Source: Alloboseaceae bacterium BT-24-1 (GTDB taxonomy: Bacteria > Pseudomonadota > Alphaproteobacteria > Rhizobiales > Beijerinckiaceae). Taken from it: a stretch of 64,000 nt of DNA. This document shows, one piece after another, positions 41,060 through 49,081 of this stretch. Below the pieces are notes generated by a model that was given only the letters and a program-made list of their open reading frames with translations, was not told the origin of the DNA and did not search any database. Position numbers and translations under genes: made by a program. The stretch spans positions 1-64,000 of the forward strand of contig JAOYTL010000002.1 of the NCBI GenBank assembly GCA_025846845.1, given 5' to 3'. Each line of letters starts with the position of its first letter. Position 1 is the first letter of the stretch.

Positions 41060-42864
41060 CGGGCGTTGCCGCCCTGGATCGCGACGATCTCGGCCGGCGG
41101 GTCGAAATCCTCGGGGATGCCGCAAAGCCCTGAGCGGACGAACAAGGCGCCCAGCGCCGGCGCGGCGGTCAGCATGGCGAAGGGGATGGCGAGGACATAG
41201 CCGGCGGTCAGCGGCAGCGACCAGATCAGCACGGTCGGCGAGAGCATGGCGAGCGTGCCGAAGATGTAGAGCCCGAACAGGAGGTGCGGCCAGAGGCCGG
41301 CGAACGCGGTGGCGAAGGAGAGGGCGTGGGCATCGCGGGCCTGGCCGTTCCAGCCGATCTTCGCCTTGCCGAAGGCGAGGCCGATCATGAACAGCGTGGT
41401 CCGGAAGGTCGAGACCGCGCCCTGCAGGAAGGCGAAGACGATCTCGATCAACGAGGAGACGACGAAGCGCAAGGTGCCGCCATAGCGCTGCGTGCCGCCT
41501 TTGGTCAGAAGGATGTCGGCGAAACCTGCGAGCTTCGGCGAGAGGTACATCGCGAAGAACAGGACATAGAGGAAGGCCGCGAAGCCGGCGGGGTAATCGG
41601 CGATGGCGCGGTCTTCCAGCACCTTCAACGGCAGGAGCGCGATCATCAATGTCCAGGCCGGCAGGCCGATGAACATCAGGATCGCCCAGGCGAGCTGGAA
41701 GCGGCTCATGGCTCTCAAGCCCGGGATATCGAGTATTTTCAGGTACTGCAGATTGCCTAGGCACCAGCGCAGGTCGCGCCGGGCGAATTCGAGCATGGTC
41801 GGCGGATTCTCCTCCCAGCTGCCGGCTTCGACCGGGAGCACCCGGACCTCGTAGCCGGCGCGGCGCATCAATGTCGCCTCGACCTGGTCATGGCTCATGA
41901 TCGGCCCGCCGAGCGGCGGGCCACCGGGCACGACTGGCAGATGGCAGTGGTCGCGGAAGGGCGCGATCCGCACCATGGCGTTGTGGCCCCAGAACGGGCC
42001 GCAATCGCCGATCCACCAGGCCGAGCCCATGGTATAGGGCCGCATGCCGTGGCGCATGCCGAACTGGAAGATGCGGGCAAACGCGGACTTGCTCGGCATG
42101 CCGACGACGAGGCTCTGCAGGATGCCGAGCTTCGGATAGGCCTGCATCATCCGGGCGAGCTTCACGATGGCGTCGCCGGACATGACGCTGTCGGCGTCGA
42201 GCGGCAGCATCAGCTCGTAGCGATCGCCCCAGCGCTCGCAGAAATCGCGGACATTGCCGGCCTTGTAGCCGGCATTGTCGCTGCGGCGGCGGTAGACGAT
42301 GGTGCAATCCTCGCCCGCATCGCGGGAAAGTTCGGCCGCAAGCGCCTCCTCGCGGGCCGCGACCGCGGGGTCGTTGGTGTCGGAGAGCACGAAATAATCG
42401 AACCAGCCGCCCTCGCCGGTGGCGTTGACGCTGTCCTTGACGATGCGCAGGCGCGCGAAGGCGCGGGCGGGATCCTCGTTGCGCAGCGTCATCAGCACGG
42501 CGGTGCGGATCGCGAGCGGTGTATCGGCCTCACCGGCGGTGGCGAAGGGCGCGACCTGGTCGAGCCCATCCTTGGTGCCATGCAGCAGCCAGAGCCCGAT
42601 CACGGCATTCCAGAAGCCGAGCACGGTCCAGGGCGCGCCGAACAGGAAGGCGATGAAGATCGCGATATCGGCAAGGCTCCAGCCGCCGGCCGAGAGAACC
42701 CGCGACAGGCCGTAGAGCAGCGCTGCCAGCGTGACGAGATTCAGGGCCGCGACGAGCAAGCGCCGCGCCCGCAAGGTGGAGAAGGACTGCAGCCCCGCCG
42801 GCGTCAGCCTGGTGTCCTCTTGCGCCGCCGCCTGGAACGTGGTCGGAGCGGGACGCTGGTTCAT
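41056..42864 (-). CDS. opgH: Glucans biosynthesis glucosyltransferase
   Basis: A 602-residue processive GT2 enzyme of the OpgH/MdoH family, which makes the beta-1,2-glucan backbone of osmoregulated periplasmic glucans from UDP-glucose. Two N-terminal helices (about 38-90) precede the GT domain with DADSVMSGD, GDCGPFWGHNAMVR, HDQVEATLMRRAGYEV and the RRDLRWCLGN motif. Five or six helices follow. The length is shorter than E. coli MdoH (847), mainly at the N-terminus. ATG 42864 has GGAAA upstream; an in-frame ATG at 42879 is possible. No opgG lies in the window. Confidence 0.9.
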   Translation of the reverse strand: MNQRPAPTTFQAAAQEDTRLTPAGLQSFSTLRARRLLVAALNLVTLAALLYGLSRVLSAGGWSLADIAIFIAFLFGAPWTVLGFWNAVIGLWLLHGTKDGLDQVAPFATAGEADTPLAIRTAVLMTLRNEDPARAFARLRIVKDSVNATGEGGWFDYFVLSDTNDPAVAAREEALAAELSRDAGEDCTIVYRRRSDNAGYKAGNVRDFCERWGDRYELMLPLDADSVMSGDAIVKLARMMQAYPKLGILQSLVVGMPSKSAFARIFQFGMRHGMRPYTMGSAWWIGDCGPFWGHNAMVRIAPFRDHCHLPVVPGGPPLGGPIMSHDQVEATLMRRAGYEVRVLPVEAGSWEENPPTMLEFARRDLRWCLGNLQYLKILDIPGLRAMSRFQLAWAILMFIGLPAWTLMIALLPLKVLEDRAIADYPAGFAAFLYVLFFAMYLSPKLAGFADILLTKGGTQRYGGTLRFVVSSLIEIVFAFLQGAVSTFRTTLFMIGLAFGKAKIGWNGQARDAHALSFATAFAGLWPHLLFGLYIFGTLAMLSPTVLIWSLPLTAGYVLAIPFAMLTAAPALGALFVRSGLCGIPEDFDPPAEIVAIQGGNAR

Positions 42865-42921
42865 GGCGGTTTCCGTCATGGGCTCGATAAGGCTGGCAGG
42901 GAACGGCGCGGAGGGCGATGC

Positions 42922-43914
42922 GTGGTAAAGCCGGCAATTGCGAACGAAGCAAGCGCGCAGGCGACCGCGCTCTGGTATGCCGCCGCGCGTGAATGCGTCC
43001 TGAACACCGAAGAGTTGCCGGCGCCGGGGCAGGGCGACTGCCTTGTGCGCACGCTCTGGAGCGGCATCAGCCGCGGCACCGAGCGGCTGGTCTTCGAGGG
43101 CCGCGTGCCCGAGAGCGAATACGAGCGCATGCGAGCCCCCCTCCAGCAGGGCGCGTTCCCATTCCCGGTGAAATACGGCTACTGCGCCGTCGGCATGGTG
43201 GATGCGGGGCCGGCCGAGCTGCTGGGCCGGACGGTGTTCTGCTTGCATCCGCATCAGGACCGCTTCGTCGTTCCAGCCGACCGCGTGGCGCTGGTGCCCG
43301 AAGGCATTCCGGCAAGGCGCGCCGTGCTCGCCGCCAACATGGAAACCGCGCTCAACGCACATTGGGATGCCGGCTCGGGGCCGGCCGATCGTATCGTCGT
43401 GGTCGGCGGCGGCGTGCTCGGCCTGCTCGTCGCGTATATCGCTGCGAGGCTGCCCGGTGCCGAGGTGACGCTGGTCGATCTCGACGAGAGCCGAGCCGGG
43501 CTTGCGGAGGCGCTTGGCTGCCGGTTCGCGCTGCCGTCGGACTGCCCGCGGGATGCCGACCTCGTCTTCCATGCCAGCGCCAGCGCTGCCGGTCTCGCCA
43601 CGGCGATCGGCGCTGCCGGCTTCGAAGCACGGATCGTCGAGCTGAGCTGGTATGGCGAAGGCAGCGTGGCGGCACCGCTCGGCGGCGCTTTCCATGCCAG
43701 GCGCCTGCAACTCGTCTCCTCCCAGGTCGGGCAGGTTTCACCGTCGCGGCGGGCGCGGTTCGATTATGCGCGACGGGCAAATGCCGCGCTGGCGCTGCTG
43801 GCCGACGCGCGGCTGGATGCGCTGATCACGGACGAGATTGCGTTCAAGGATGCGCCTGCGCGCTTGCCGGCGCTCTTCGCCGGCGCAGGGCTGACGGCGG
43901 TTCTGCGCTATTGA
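42922..43914 (+). CDS. MDR-family dehydrogenase, BchC-like, zinc ligands absent
   Basis: A 330-residue medium-chain dehydrogenase/reductase. The Rossmann loop is VVGGGVLGLLVAY. The N-terminal WSGISRGTERLVFEGRVP resembles BchC and related proteins, and the catalytic-zinc Cys found in classical zinc alcohol dehydrogenases (ICGSD) is replaced by ISRGTE, so it probably works without zinc. It is the first gene of a four-gene operon. A hydride-transfer step on a sugar or pterin-like precursor is an inference. Start GTG at 42922 with GAGGGCG upstream. Confidence 0.82.
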   Translation: MVKPAIANEASAQATALWYAAARECVLNTEELPAPGQGDCLVRTLWSGISRGTERLVFEGRVPESEYERMRAPLQQGAFPFPVKYGYCAVGMVDAGPAELLGRTVFCLHPHQDRFVVPADRVALVPEGIPARRAVLAANMETALNAHWDAGSGPADRIVVVGGGVLGLLVAYIAARLPGAEVTLVDLDESRAGLAEALGCRFALPSDCPRDADLVFHASASAAGLATAIGAAGFEARIVELSWYGEGSVAAPLGGAFHARRLQLVSSQVGQVSPSRRARFDYARRANAALALLADARLDALITDEIAFKDAPARLPALFAGAGLTAVLRY

Positions 43915-43964
43915 CGCCGCACCCCGGCCTTCGCCAAGACTGCGCGCGCCGAAGGAGACCGCCC

Positions 43965-44366
43965 ATGTTTTCCGTCGAAGTCCGCGATCGCATCATGATC
44001 GGCCATTCGCTGCCCGATCCGTTCTTCGGCCCGGCGCAGGGGATGCACGGCGCGACCTTCGTCGTCGATGTCGCCTTCTTCCGCGAGAACCTCACCCGCC
44101 AGAACGTCGTGGTCGACATCGGCGCGGCACTGACCGTGCTGAACGAGACGCTGAAGCCGCTGAACTACAAGAACCTCGATACGCTGCCGCAATTCGCGGG
44201 CGTGCTGACCACCACCGAATTCCTCTGCAAGTACATTTTCGACGCGATGGCGGCTGCGGCCCATTCCGGCAAGCTGGGCGCGGACGGCGCCGATCTCGCC
44301 AAGATCCGCGTCACCCTGCACGAGACCGATCTCGCCAGGGCGAGCTATGAGGGCGCGCTCGCGTGA
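43965..44366 (+). CDS. 6-pyruvoyl-tetrahydropterin synthase-like protein with altered active site
   Basis: A 133-residue T-fold protein of the PTPS/QueD family. Against E. coli QueD: the first zinc His is kept in IGHSL, the C-x3-H-G-H motif becomes A-x3-H-G-A in AQGMHGATF (catalytic Cys and third zinc His lost), and the LDH pair becomes LNY (Asp to Asn, His to Tyr). The TTTE motif and the HET Glu that anchors the pterin are retained. It is not a normal PTPS or QueD. It may bind a pterin-like molecule or do different chemistry. GAAGGAGA precedes the ATG; its last bases overlap the next gene. Confidence 0.85.
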   Translation: MFSVEVRDRIMIGHSLPDPFFGPAQGMHGATFVVDVAFFRENLTRQNVVVDIGAALTVLNETLKPLNYKNLDTLPQFAGVLTTTEFLCKYIFDAMAAAAHSGKLGADGADLAKIRVTLHETDLARASYEGALA

Positions 44367-45415
44367 GCGAGATCGTCTTCGCCATTCCCGGCGATCTGTC
44401 GCTGCCGACCGGCGGCTACGGCTATGACCGGCGATTGCTGAAGGAATGGCGCGAGATGGGCGTCGCCGCGCGGCATCTGCCGCTGCCGGGCGGCTTCCCG
44501 AACCCGAGCGAGACCGATCTCTTGGAGACCGGCAGGGCGATCCTGTCGCAGCCCTATGACAGCGTGCTGCTGATCGACGGCCTCGCCTATGGTGCCTTTC
44601 CGGAGGGCATCGCAGCCGGGCTCGCGGGACGCGTCGTCGCGCTGGTACATCATCCGCTCGGATTGGAAACGGGCCTGTCGCCGGTGCAGGCGGCGGAGTT
44701 CGTCAGGCGCGAGACGGCGGCCTTGCGTTATGCGGCTGCTGTCATCGCCTCCAGCGAGACGACCAAGCGCCTGCTCGTCGCCGATTTCGCCGTGCCGGCG
44801 GAGCGGATCACCGTAGCTGAGCCGGGCGTCGACCCGGCCGAGCGGGCGACCGGTTCCGGCGGCGGCGAGAGCGTCGAGTTGTTGGCGGTCGGCTCGCTCG
44901 TGCCGCGCAAGGGCTACGATGTTCTCGTCGCGGCACTGGAGGGGCTTGCCGACAAGCCGTGGCGTCTCACCGTCGTCGGCGCGGATGACCGCGCTCCTGC
45001 CACCACCGCCGCGCTGAAGGCGCAGATCGCAAGCGCTGGGCTGTCCCAGCGGATCAGGCTTGCCGGTGCGCTCGGGCAGGCCGAGCTCGACGCCGCCTAT
45101 GCGAAGGCCGACCTCTTCGTCATGCCGTCGCTGTTCGAGGGCTATGGCATGGTGCTGACCGAGGCATTGGCGCGCGGCCTGCCGATCCTGTGCACCACGG
45201 GCGGAGCCGCAGCCGAGACGGCGCCCGATGACGCTGCGCTGAAGGTGCCGCCGGGAGATGTCACGGCGTTGCGCGCCGGGCTGGCACGGTTGTTGGATGA
45301 TCCACTGGAGCGTCGACGCCGTACCGACGCGGCCTGGCATGCAGCCGGCGCATTGCCGCGCTGGCGGCGGACTGCGACGATCGTCGCCGAAGTGTGTGCG
45401 AAGGTTATTTCATGA
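44363..45415 (+). CDS. GT4-family glycosyltransferase
   Basis: A 350-residue retaining GT-B glycosyltransferase. The nucleotide-binding segment SLFEGYGMVLTEALARGLPI carries the E-x7-E motif; the hinge region reads VGSLVPRKGYDVLV. The N-terminal GGYGYDRRLL resembles donor-binding loops. It overlaps the upstream PTPS-like gene by four bases (GTGA) and the downstream methyltransferase by four (ATGA), so all three are translationally coupled. It would transfer a sugar to the product of the upstream enzymes or to a lipid. Confidence 0.9.
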   Translation: MSEIVFAIPGDLSLPTGGYGYDRRLLKEWREMGVAARHLPLPGGFPNPSETDLLETGRAILSQPYDSVLLIDGLAYGAFPEGIAAGLAGRVVALVHHPLGLETGLSPVQAAEFVRRETAALRYAAAVIASSETTKRLLVADFAVPAERITVAEPGVDPAERATGSGGGESVELLAVGSLVPRKGYDVLVAALEGLADKPWRLTVVGADDRAPATTAALKAQIASAGLSQRIRLAGALGQAELDAAYAKADLFVMPSLFEGYGMVLTEALARGLPILCTTGGAAAETAPDDAALKVPPGDVTALRAGLARLLDDPLERRRRTDAAWHAAGALPRWRRTATIVAEVCAKVIS

Positions 45416-46251
45416 GCGGATTTTCTCCCGATTGGCTCGCCTTGCGCGAACCGGCCGACCATGCCGCGCGCAATCCGCAGGTGCTCGCCGCGGTCGGTTC
45501 GACCTTTGCCGGCCGGCAATCGCTGTCGATCGTCGATCTCGGCTGCGGCGCCGGCTCGAACCTGCGCGGCAGCTACAGCGCACTGCCCGTGCGCCAGCAC
45601 TGGACGCTGGTCGATGCCGACCCGCGCCTGCTATCCGTCGCCCGGCGCAAGCTCGCCGAATGGGCCGACGAGGCGGAGGAGCAAGGCGAGGAACTCGTCC
45701 TGCGCAAGGGCGACAAGACGCTGACGGTCGATTTCCGTCAGGCGGACCTGAACAACGACCTCGAATGGGTGCTCGGCTGGCAACCCGACCTGGTCACCGC
45801 CGCGGCGCTCTTCGATCTCGCCTCGGCGCGCTGGCTCGAACGCTTCGTCGCCTCGCTCGTCAGCATGCGGCTGCCGCTCTACACCGTGCTGACCTATGAC
45901 GGCCGCGAGAGCTGGGAGCCGGCGCATGCCGACGACCCGCGCATGCTCGCCGCCTTCCACCATCATCAGCGCAGCGACAAGGGCTTCGGCCCGGCGGCCG
46001 GACCCGATGCCACCGAGGCGCTGGCCCAGGCCTTCCGCAAGGCGGGCACTGCGGTCACGGTCGGCGAAAGCCCGTGGCAGCTCGAAGCAGGCCAGCCCGA
46101 TCTGATCCGCGAGCTGGCGGCCGGGATCGCCGCTGCCGTTGGCGAGACCGGGCATGTCGCGCCGGAGGCGATCGCGAACTGGCTGGAGGCGAAGCGGAGC
46201 GCGACCTCCGTCCGCGTCGGCCATCAGGACCTCTGGGCGCGGCCGGTGTGA
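45412..46251 (+). CDS. Class I SAM-dependent methyltransferase
   Basis: A 279-residue methyltransferase. The SAM loop is IVDLGCGAGSNLRG, the acidic end of the second strand is in LVDADPRLL, and VTAAALFDLASARWLERF follows. The start at 45412 overlaps the glycosyltransferase stop as ATGA. It is the last gene of the operon; a role in methylating the glycosylated product is inferred. Confidence 0.88.
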   Translation: MSGFSPDWLALREPADHAARNPQVLAAVGSTFAGRQSLSIVDLGCGAGSNLRGSYSALPVRQHWTLVDADPRLLSVARRKLAEWADEAEEQGEELVLRKGDKTLTVDFRQADLNNDLEWVLGWQPDLVTAAALFDLASARWLERFVASLVSMRLPLYTVLTYDGRESWEPAHADDPRMLAAFHHHQRSDKGFGPAAGPDATEALAQAFRKAGTAVTVGESPWQLEAGQPDLIRELAAGIAAAVGETGHVAPEAIANWLEAKRSATSVRVGHQDLWARPV

Positions 46252-46303
46252 AGCCGGCGCCATTGCCATTCCTGCCGAATTCGGCCATGCCGCGAACCCG
46301 ATC

Positions 46304-46804
46304 ATGACTTCGCTTCCCCTCACCATCCGCCAGGAATTGCCTGGTGACGCCGCGGCGATCGAACGCCTGCACGAACGCGCCTTCGGGCCGGGACGCTTCG
46401 CGCGCACGGCCTTCCGTCTGCGCGAGGGCGCGCCGCGCGATCCGGCGCTATCCTTCGCCAGCCATGTCGGCACCTTCCTGGTCGGCGCGGTCCGAGTGAC
46501 ACCGATCCTCGCCGGTGGCGCGCCGGCCTTGATGCTCGGCCCGCTCACAGTCGATCCTGCCTTCGAGGGCCGCGGTATCGGCGCGGCGCTGATGAACGCG
46601 GCGATCGAGGCGGCGCGCGAGCACGGCCACGAACTCATCCTGCTGGTCGGCGATGCGCCCTATTACGCCCGCTTCGGCTTCAAGCCGGTGAAGCCCGGCC
46701 AGCTCATCCTGCCGGGCCCGGCCGATCCGGGGCGTTTCCTGGCGCTGGAGCTTCGCGACGGGGTGCTGATGCAGCGCAGCGGCGCTGTGGCGGCGCTGCG
46801 CTGA
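46304..46804 (+). CDS. YhbS-like GNAT acetyltransferase
   Basis: A 166-residue GNAT protein. LGPLTVDPAFEGRGIGAALM is the acetyl-CoA motif; LVGDAPYYARFGFKPV is the characteristic YhbS segment. The target is unknown. The start at 46304 lies 52 bases after the methyltransferase, so co-transcription with the pterin-like operon is possible. A composite repeat follows the stop. Confidence 0.9.
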   Translation: MTSLPLTIRQELPGDAAAIERLHERAFGPGRFARTAFRLREGAPRDPALSFASHVGTFLVGAVRVTPILAGGAPALMLGPLTVDPAFEGRGIGAALMNAAIEAAREHGHELILLVGDAPYYARFGFKPVKPGQLILPGPADPGRFLALELRDGVLMQRSGAVAALR

Positions 46805-46825
46805 ACAGGGTGGCCGCGACCTGTC

Positions 46826-46967
46826 CCCTCTCCCCCTGCGGGAGAGGGTTAGGGTGAGGGGTCTCACGACGTTGATCGCTGGTCCAGCGCGATTTCCCGA
46901 CACCATTAAAACCTGAGCGACCCCTCATCCGGCCCTTCGGGCCACCTTCTCCCGCAAGGGGAGAAGG
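46826..46967. repeat. Composite palindromic repeat, copy 3
   Basis: CCCTCTCCC/GGGAGAGGG at 46826-46848 and CCTTCTCCC/GGGAGAAGG at 46945-46967 flank GTGAGGGGTCTC and GCGACCCCTCATCCGG. It lies between the convergent GNAT and vWA genes, nine bases before the vWA stop. Confidence 0.85.
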
Positions 46968-46975
46968 TAAGAGCG

Positions 46976-49063
46976 TCACGCCTCGCGCTTGAATCTCCGA
47001 CCGCTCTCGCCGATCCAGCCGGCGACCAGCGCGCCGAACAGGATCGCGAGCCCGATCAGCCCGACGAAGAGCGGCGAGATCGAGACGCCGCGGACGATGC
47101 CGGAATCGCTGATGCGCAGGCCGATCCAGTCGGCGCCGGCGAACTGGCGCCCGGAGCGGACCGGCACGATGCGCGGGATGGTGACGCCCGAGCCGTTCTC
47201 CTGGCCGATCCGGCGCGAGGAGCCGCCGGTTGCCTCGGCAAGGGCCTGGAGCTTGCCGGGATCGCTGACCACCTCCATCAGCTCGCGCGGGTTTTCCGGG
47301 CCGATGCTGGCGAAGGCGGTGAGGTTTTCGGTGGTGATCTTGTGCAGGCCGAACTCGCTTGCCGCGGTACGGGCGACGAAGAGGCCGGGGCGGCCGGGTT
47401 CGAATGGCACGGTGCGGGTCGAGCCATCGGGCGCGGTAACGATCGCCGGCGCCGGAGTGTCGCCGAGCGTCTGGCGCTCGATCTCGATGTTGCGGCCGCG
47501 GGCGCTGGCGCGCAGTGCCTCTTCCTCGAGATCCGGTTCCTTCATCAGCCAGTGGCCGAGCCGGCGCAGCAGGTCGAGATGCGGGCCGCCATCGCGGAAG
47601 CCGCGGGCCCAGAGCCAGGCATGGTCGGAGAGGAAGAGCGCGACACGGCCCTTCTGCTCGCGCGCCAGCAGGAGGAGCGGGCGCTCGCCCGGCCCGGTCA
47701 TCACGGCCGAGCCCGAGCGGGTGCGGGCGCCGACCATGCGCAGCCATTCGCCCCAGCGCGGCGGTTCGGTCTCGGAGCCCGGCAAATCGCGGGTGACGGG
47801 GTGGCGCTTGCCCGGCTCGCTGACGCGGGCGCGATAGGCCTCGTCGATGACGCTGCCATCGGGCTGTGCCGGCAGGATCTGGCCGAGCGGGGTGCGGGCC
47901 AGCGACTGGGCGCCCGAGTATTCCGGCCCGGCCGCGATCAGCAGCGCGCCGCCGTCGCGGACATAGCGGACGATATTGTCGAAATAGACCAGCGGCAGGA
48001 TCGACTGGTTGGCATAGCGGTCGAAGATGATCAGGTCGAAATCCTTGATCTTGACCTGAAACAGCTCGCGCGTCGGGAAGGCGATCAGCGAGAGCTCGTT
48101 GATCGGTGTGCCATCCTGCTTCTCCGGCGGGCGCAGGATGGTGAAATGGACGAGGTCGACATTGGCGTCGGCTTTGAGCAGGTTGCGCCAGGTGCGCTCG
48201 CCCGGGTGCGGCTCGCCGGAGACCAGCAGCACGCGCAGCTTGTCGCGGACACCCTCGATGGTGATGACGGCGCGGTTGTTGGCGAGCGTCAGTTCGTCGG
48301 CGATCGGCGCCGCTTCGATCTCGATCACGTTCGGGCCGCCGCGATCGATACGGACAGGGACCTGGATCGTCTCGCCGGTGATCGCCTCGCGCCTTGCGAT
48401 GATCTCGCCGTCGCGGCGCACCGTGATCGCGGCGCGGCCCGGCCCGCCCTTGTCGACGACGCGCAGGCGGACGTTCTGCTCCTTGCCGACGATGCCGAAG
48501 CGCGGCGAATCGACCAGCACGATGCGCCGGTCGATCTCGCGCTCGCGGCCGGTCGTCAGCACATGCAGCGGCGCGCGCAGGCCGAGCGCCTCGGCAGTGG
48601 CGGGGGCGTCATGGGCAAGGCCATCGCTGAGCACGATCGCCCCGGCGACGCGTTCGGACGGCACGTCGGCGAGGCCGGAGGCGAGCGCCTCGAACAGGCG
48701 GGTGCCGTCGCCGGCACCCTGTTGATCGGTGACCTCGATCGTCCGCGCCTCGACGCCGGAAATGCCGCGCAATTGCCGCTCGACCTCGGCCTGGGCGGCC
48801 TGCGTCTGCTGGGCGCGATCGGCGAGGCGGTTCGAGGCGGACTTGTCGACGACGACAGCGACGACGTCCTTGACCGGCTCGCGATCCTCGAAGACGAGCG
48901 AGGGGTCGGCCAAGGCGACAGCGAGCACGGAGAGCGCCAGCGCACGCAGGATCGCGCTACGCCCGGCCAGCACGAGCGCCATGCCGGCGGCGACCGCGGC
49001 CAGAGCGGCGAGGCCGATCAGCAGCGGCAGCGGGACGAGCGGGGCGAAGGTCAGGCTCCACAT
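46976..49063 (-). CDS. Membrane protein with von Willebrand A-like domain
   Basis: A 695-residue protein with two N-terminal membrane helices, a vWA-like domain whose VVDKSASNR holds the MIDAS DxSxS, a GATase-like region around LIIFDRYANQSILPLVYFDNI, and a C-terminal helix at about 655-680. It is the last gene of the moxR-DUF58-DUF4159 block, with 18 bases after the DUF4159 gene. Such blocks are common in Alphaproteobacteria. The role is unknown, possibly in envelope protein assembly. Confidence 0.85.
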   Translation of the reverse strand: MWSLTFAPLVPLPLLIGLAALAAVAAGMALVLAGRSAILRALALSVLAVALADPSLVFEDREPVKDVVAVVVDKSASNRLADRAQQTQAAQAEVERQLRGISGVEARTIEVTDQQGAGDGTRLFEALASGLADVPSERVAGAIVLSDGLAHDAPATAEALGLRAPLHVLTTGREREIDRRIVLVDSPRFGIVGKEQNVRLRVVDKGGPGRAAITVRRDGEIIARREAITGETIQVPVRIDRGGPNVIEIEAAPIADELTLANNRAVITIEGVRDKLRVLLVSGEPHPGERTWRNLLKADANVDLVHFTILRPPEKQDGTPINELSLIAFPTRELFQVKIKDFDLIIFDRYANQSILPLVYFDNIVRYVRDGGALLIAAGPEYSGAQSLARTPLGQILPAQPDGSVIDEAYRARVSEPGKRHPVTRDLPGSETEPPRWGEWLRMVGARTRSGSAVMTGPGERPLLLLAREQKGRVALFLSDHAWLWARGFRDGGPHLDLLRRLGHWLMKEPDLEEEALRASARGRNIEIERQTLGDTPAPAIVTAPDGSTRTVPFEPGRPGLFVARTAASEFGLHKITTENLTAFASIGPENPRELMEVVSDPGKLQALAEATGGSSRRIGQENGSGVTIPRIVPVRSGRQFAGADWIGLRISDSGIVRGVSISPLFVGLIGLAILFGALVAGWIGESGRRFKREA

Positions 49064-49081
49064 CGGGCGGGATTTCCTTCG

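Noticed and set aside
42922..43914. Bacteriochlorophyll synthesis gene bchC
   Set aside because: The N-terminal motif resembles BchC, but there are no other photosynthesis genes and the operon partners are different, so the gene symbol was not used.
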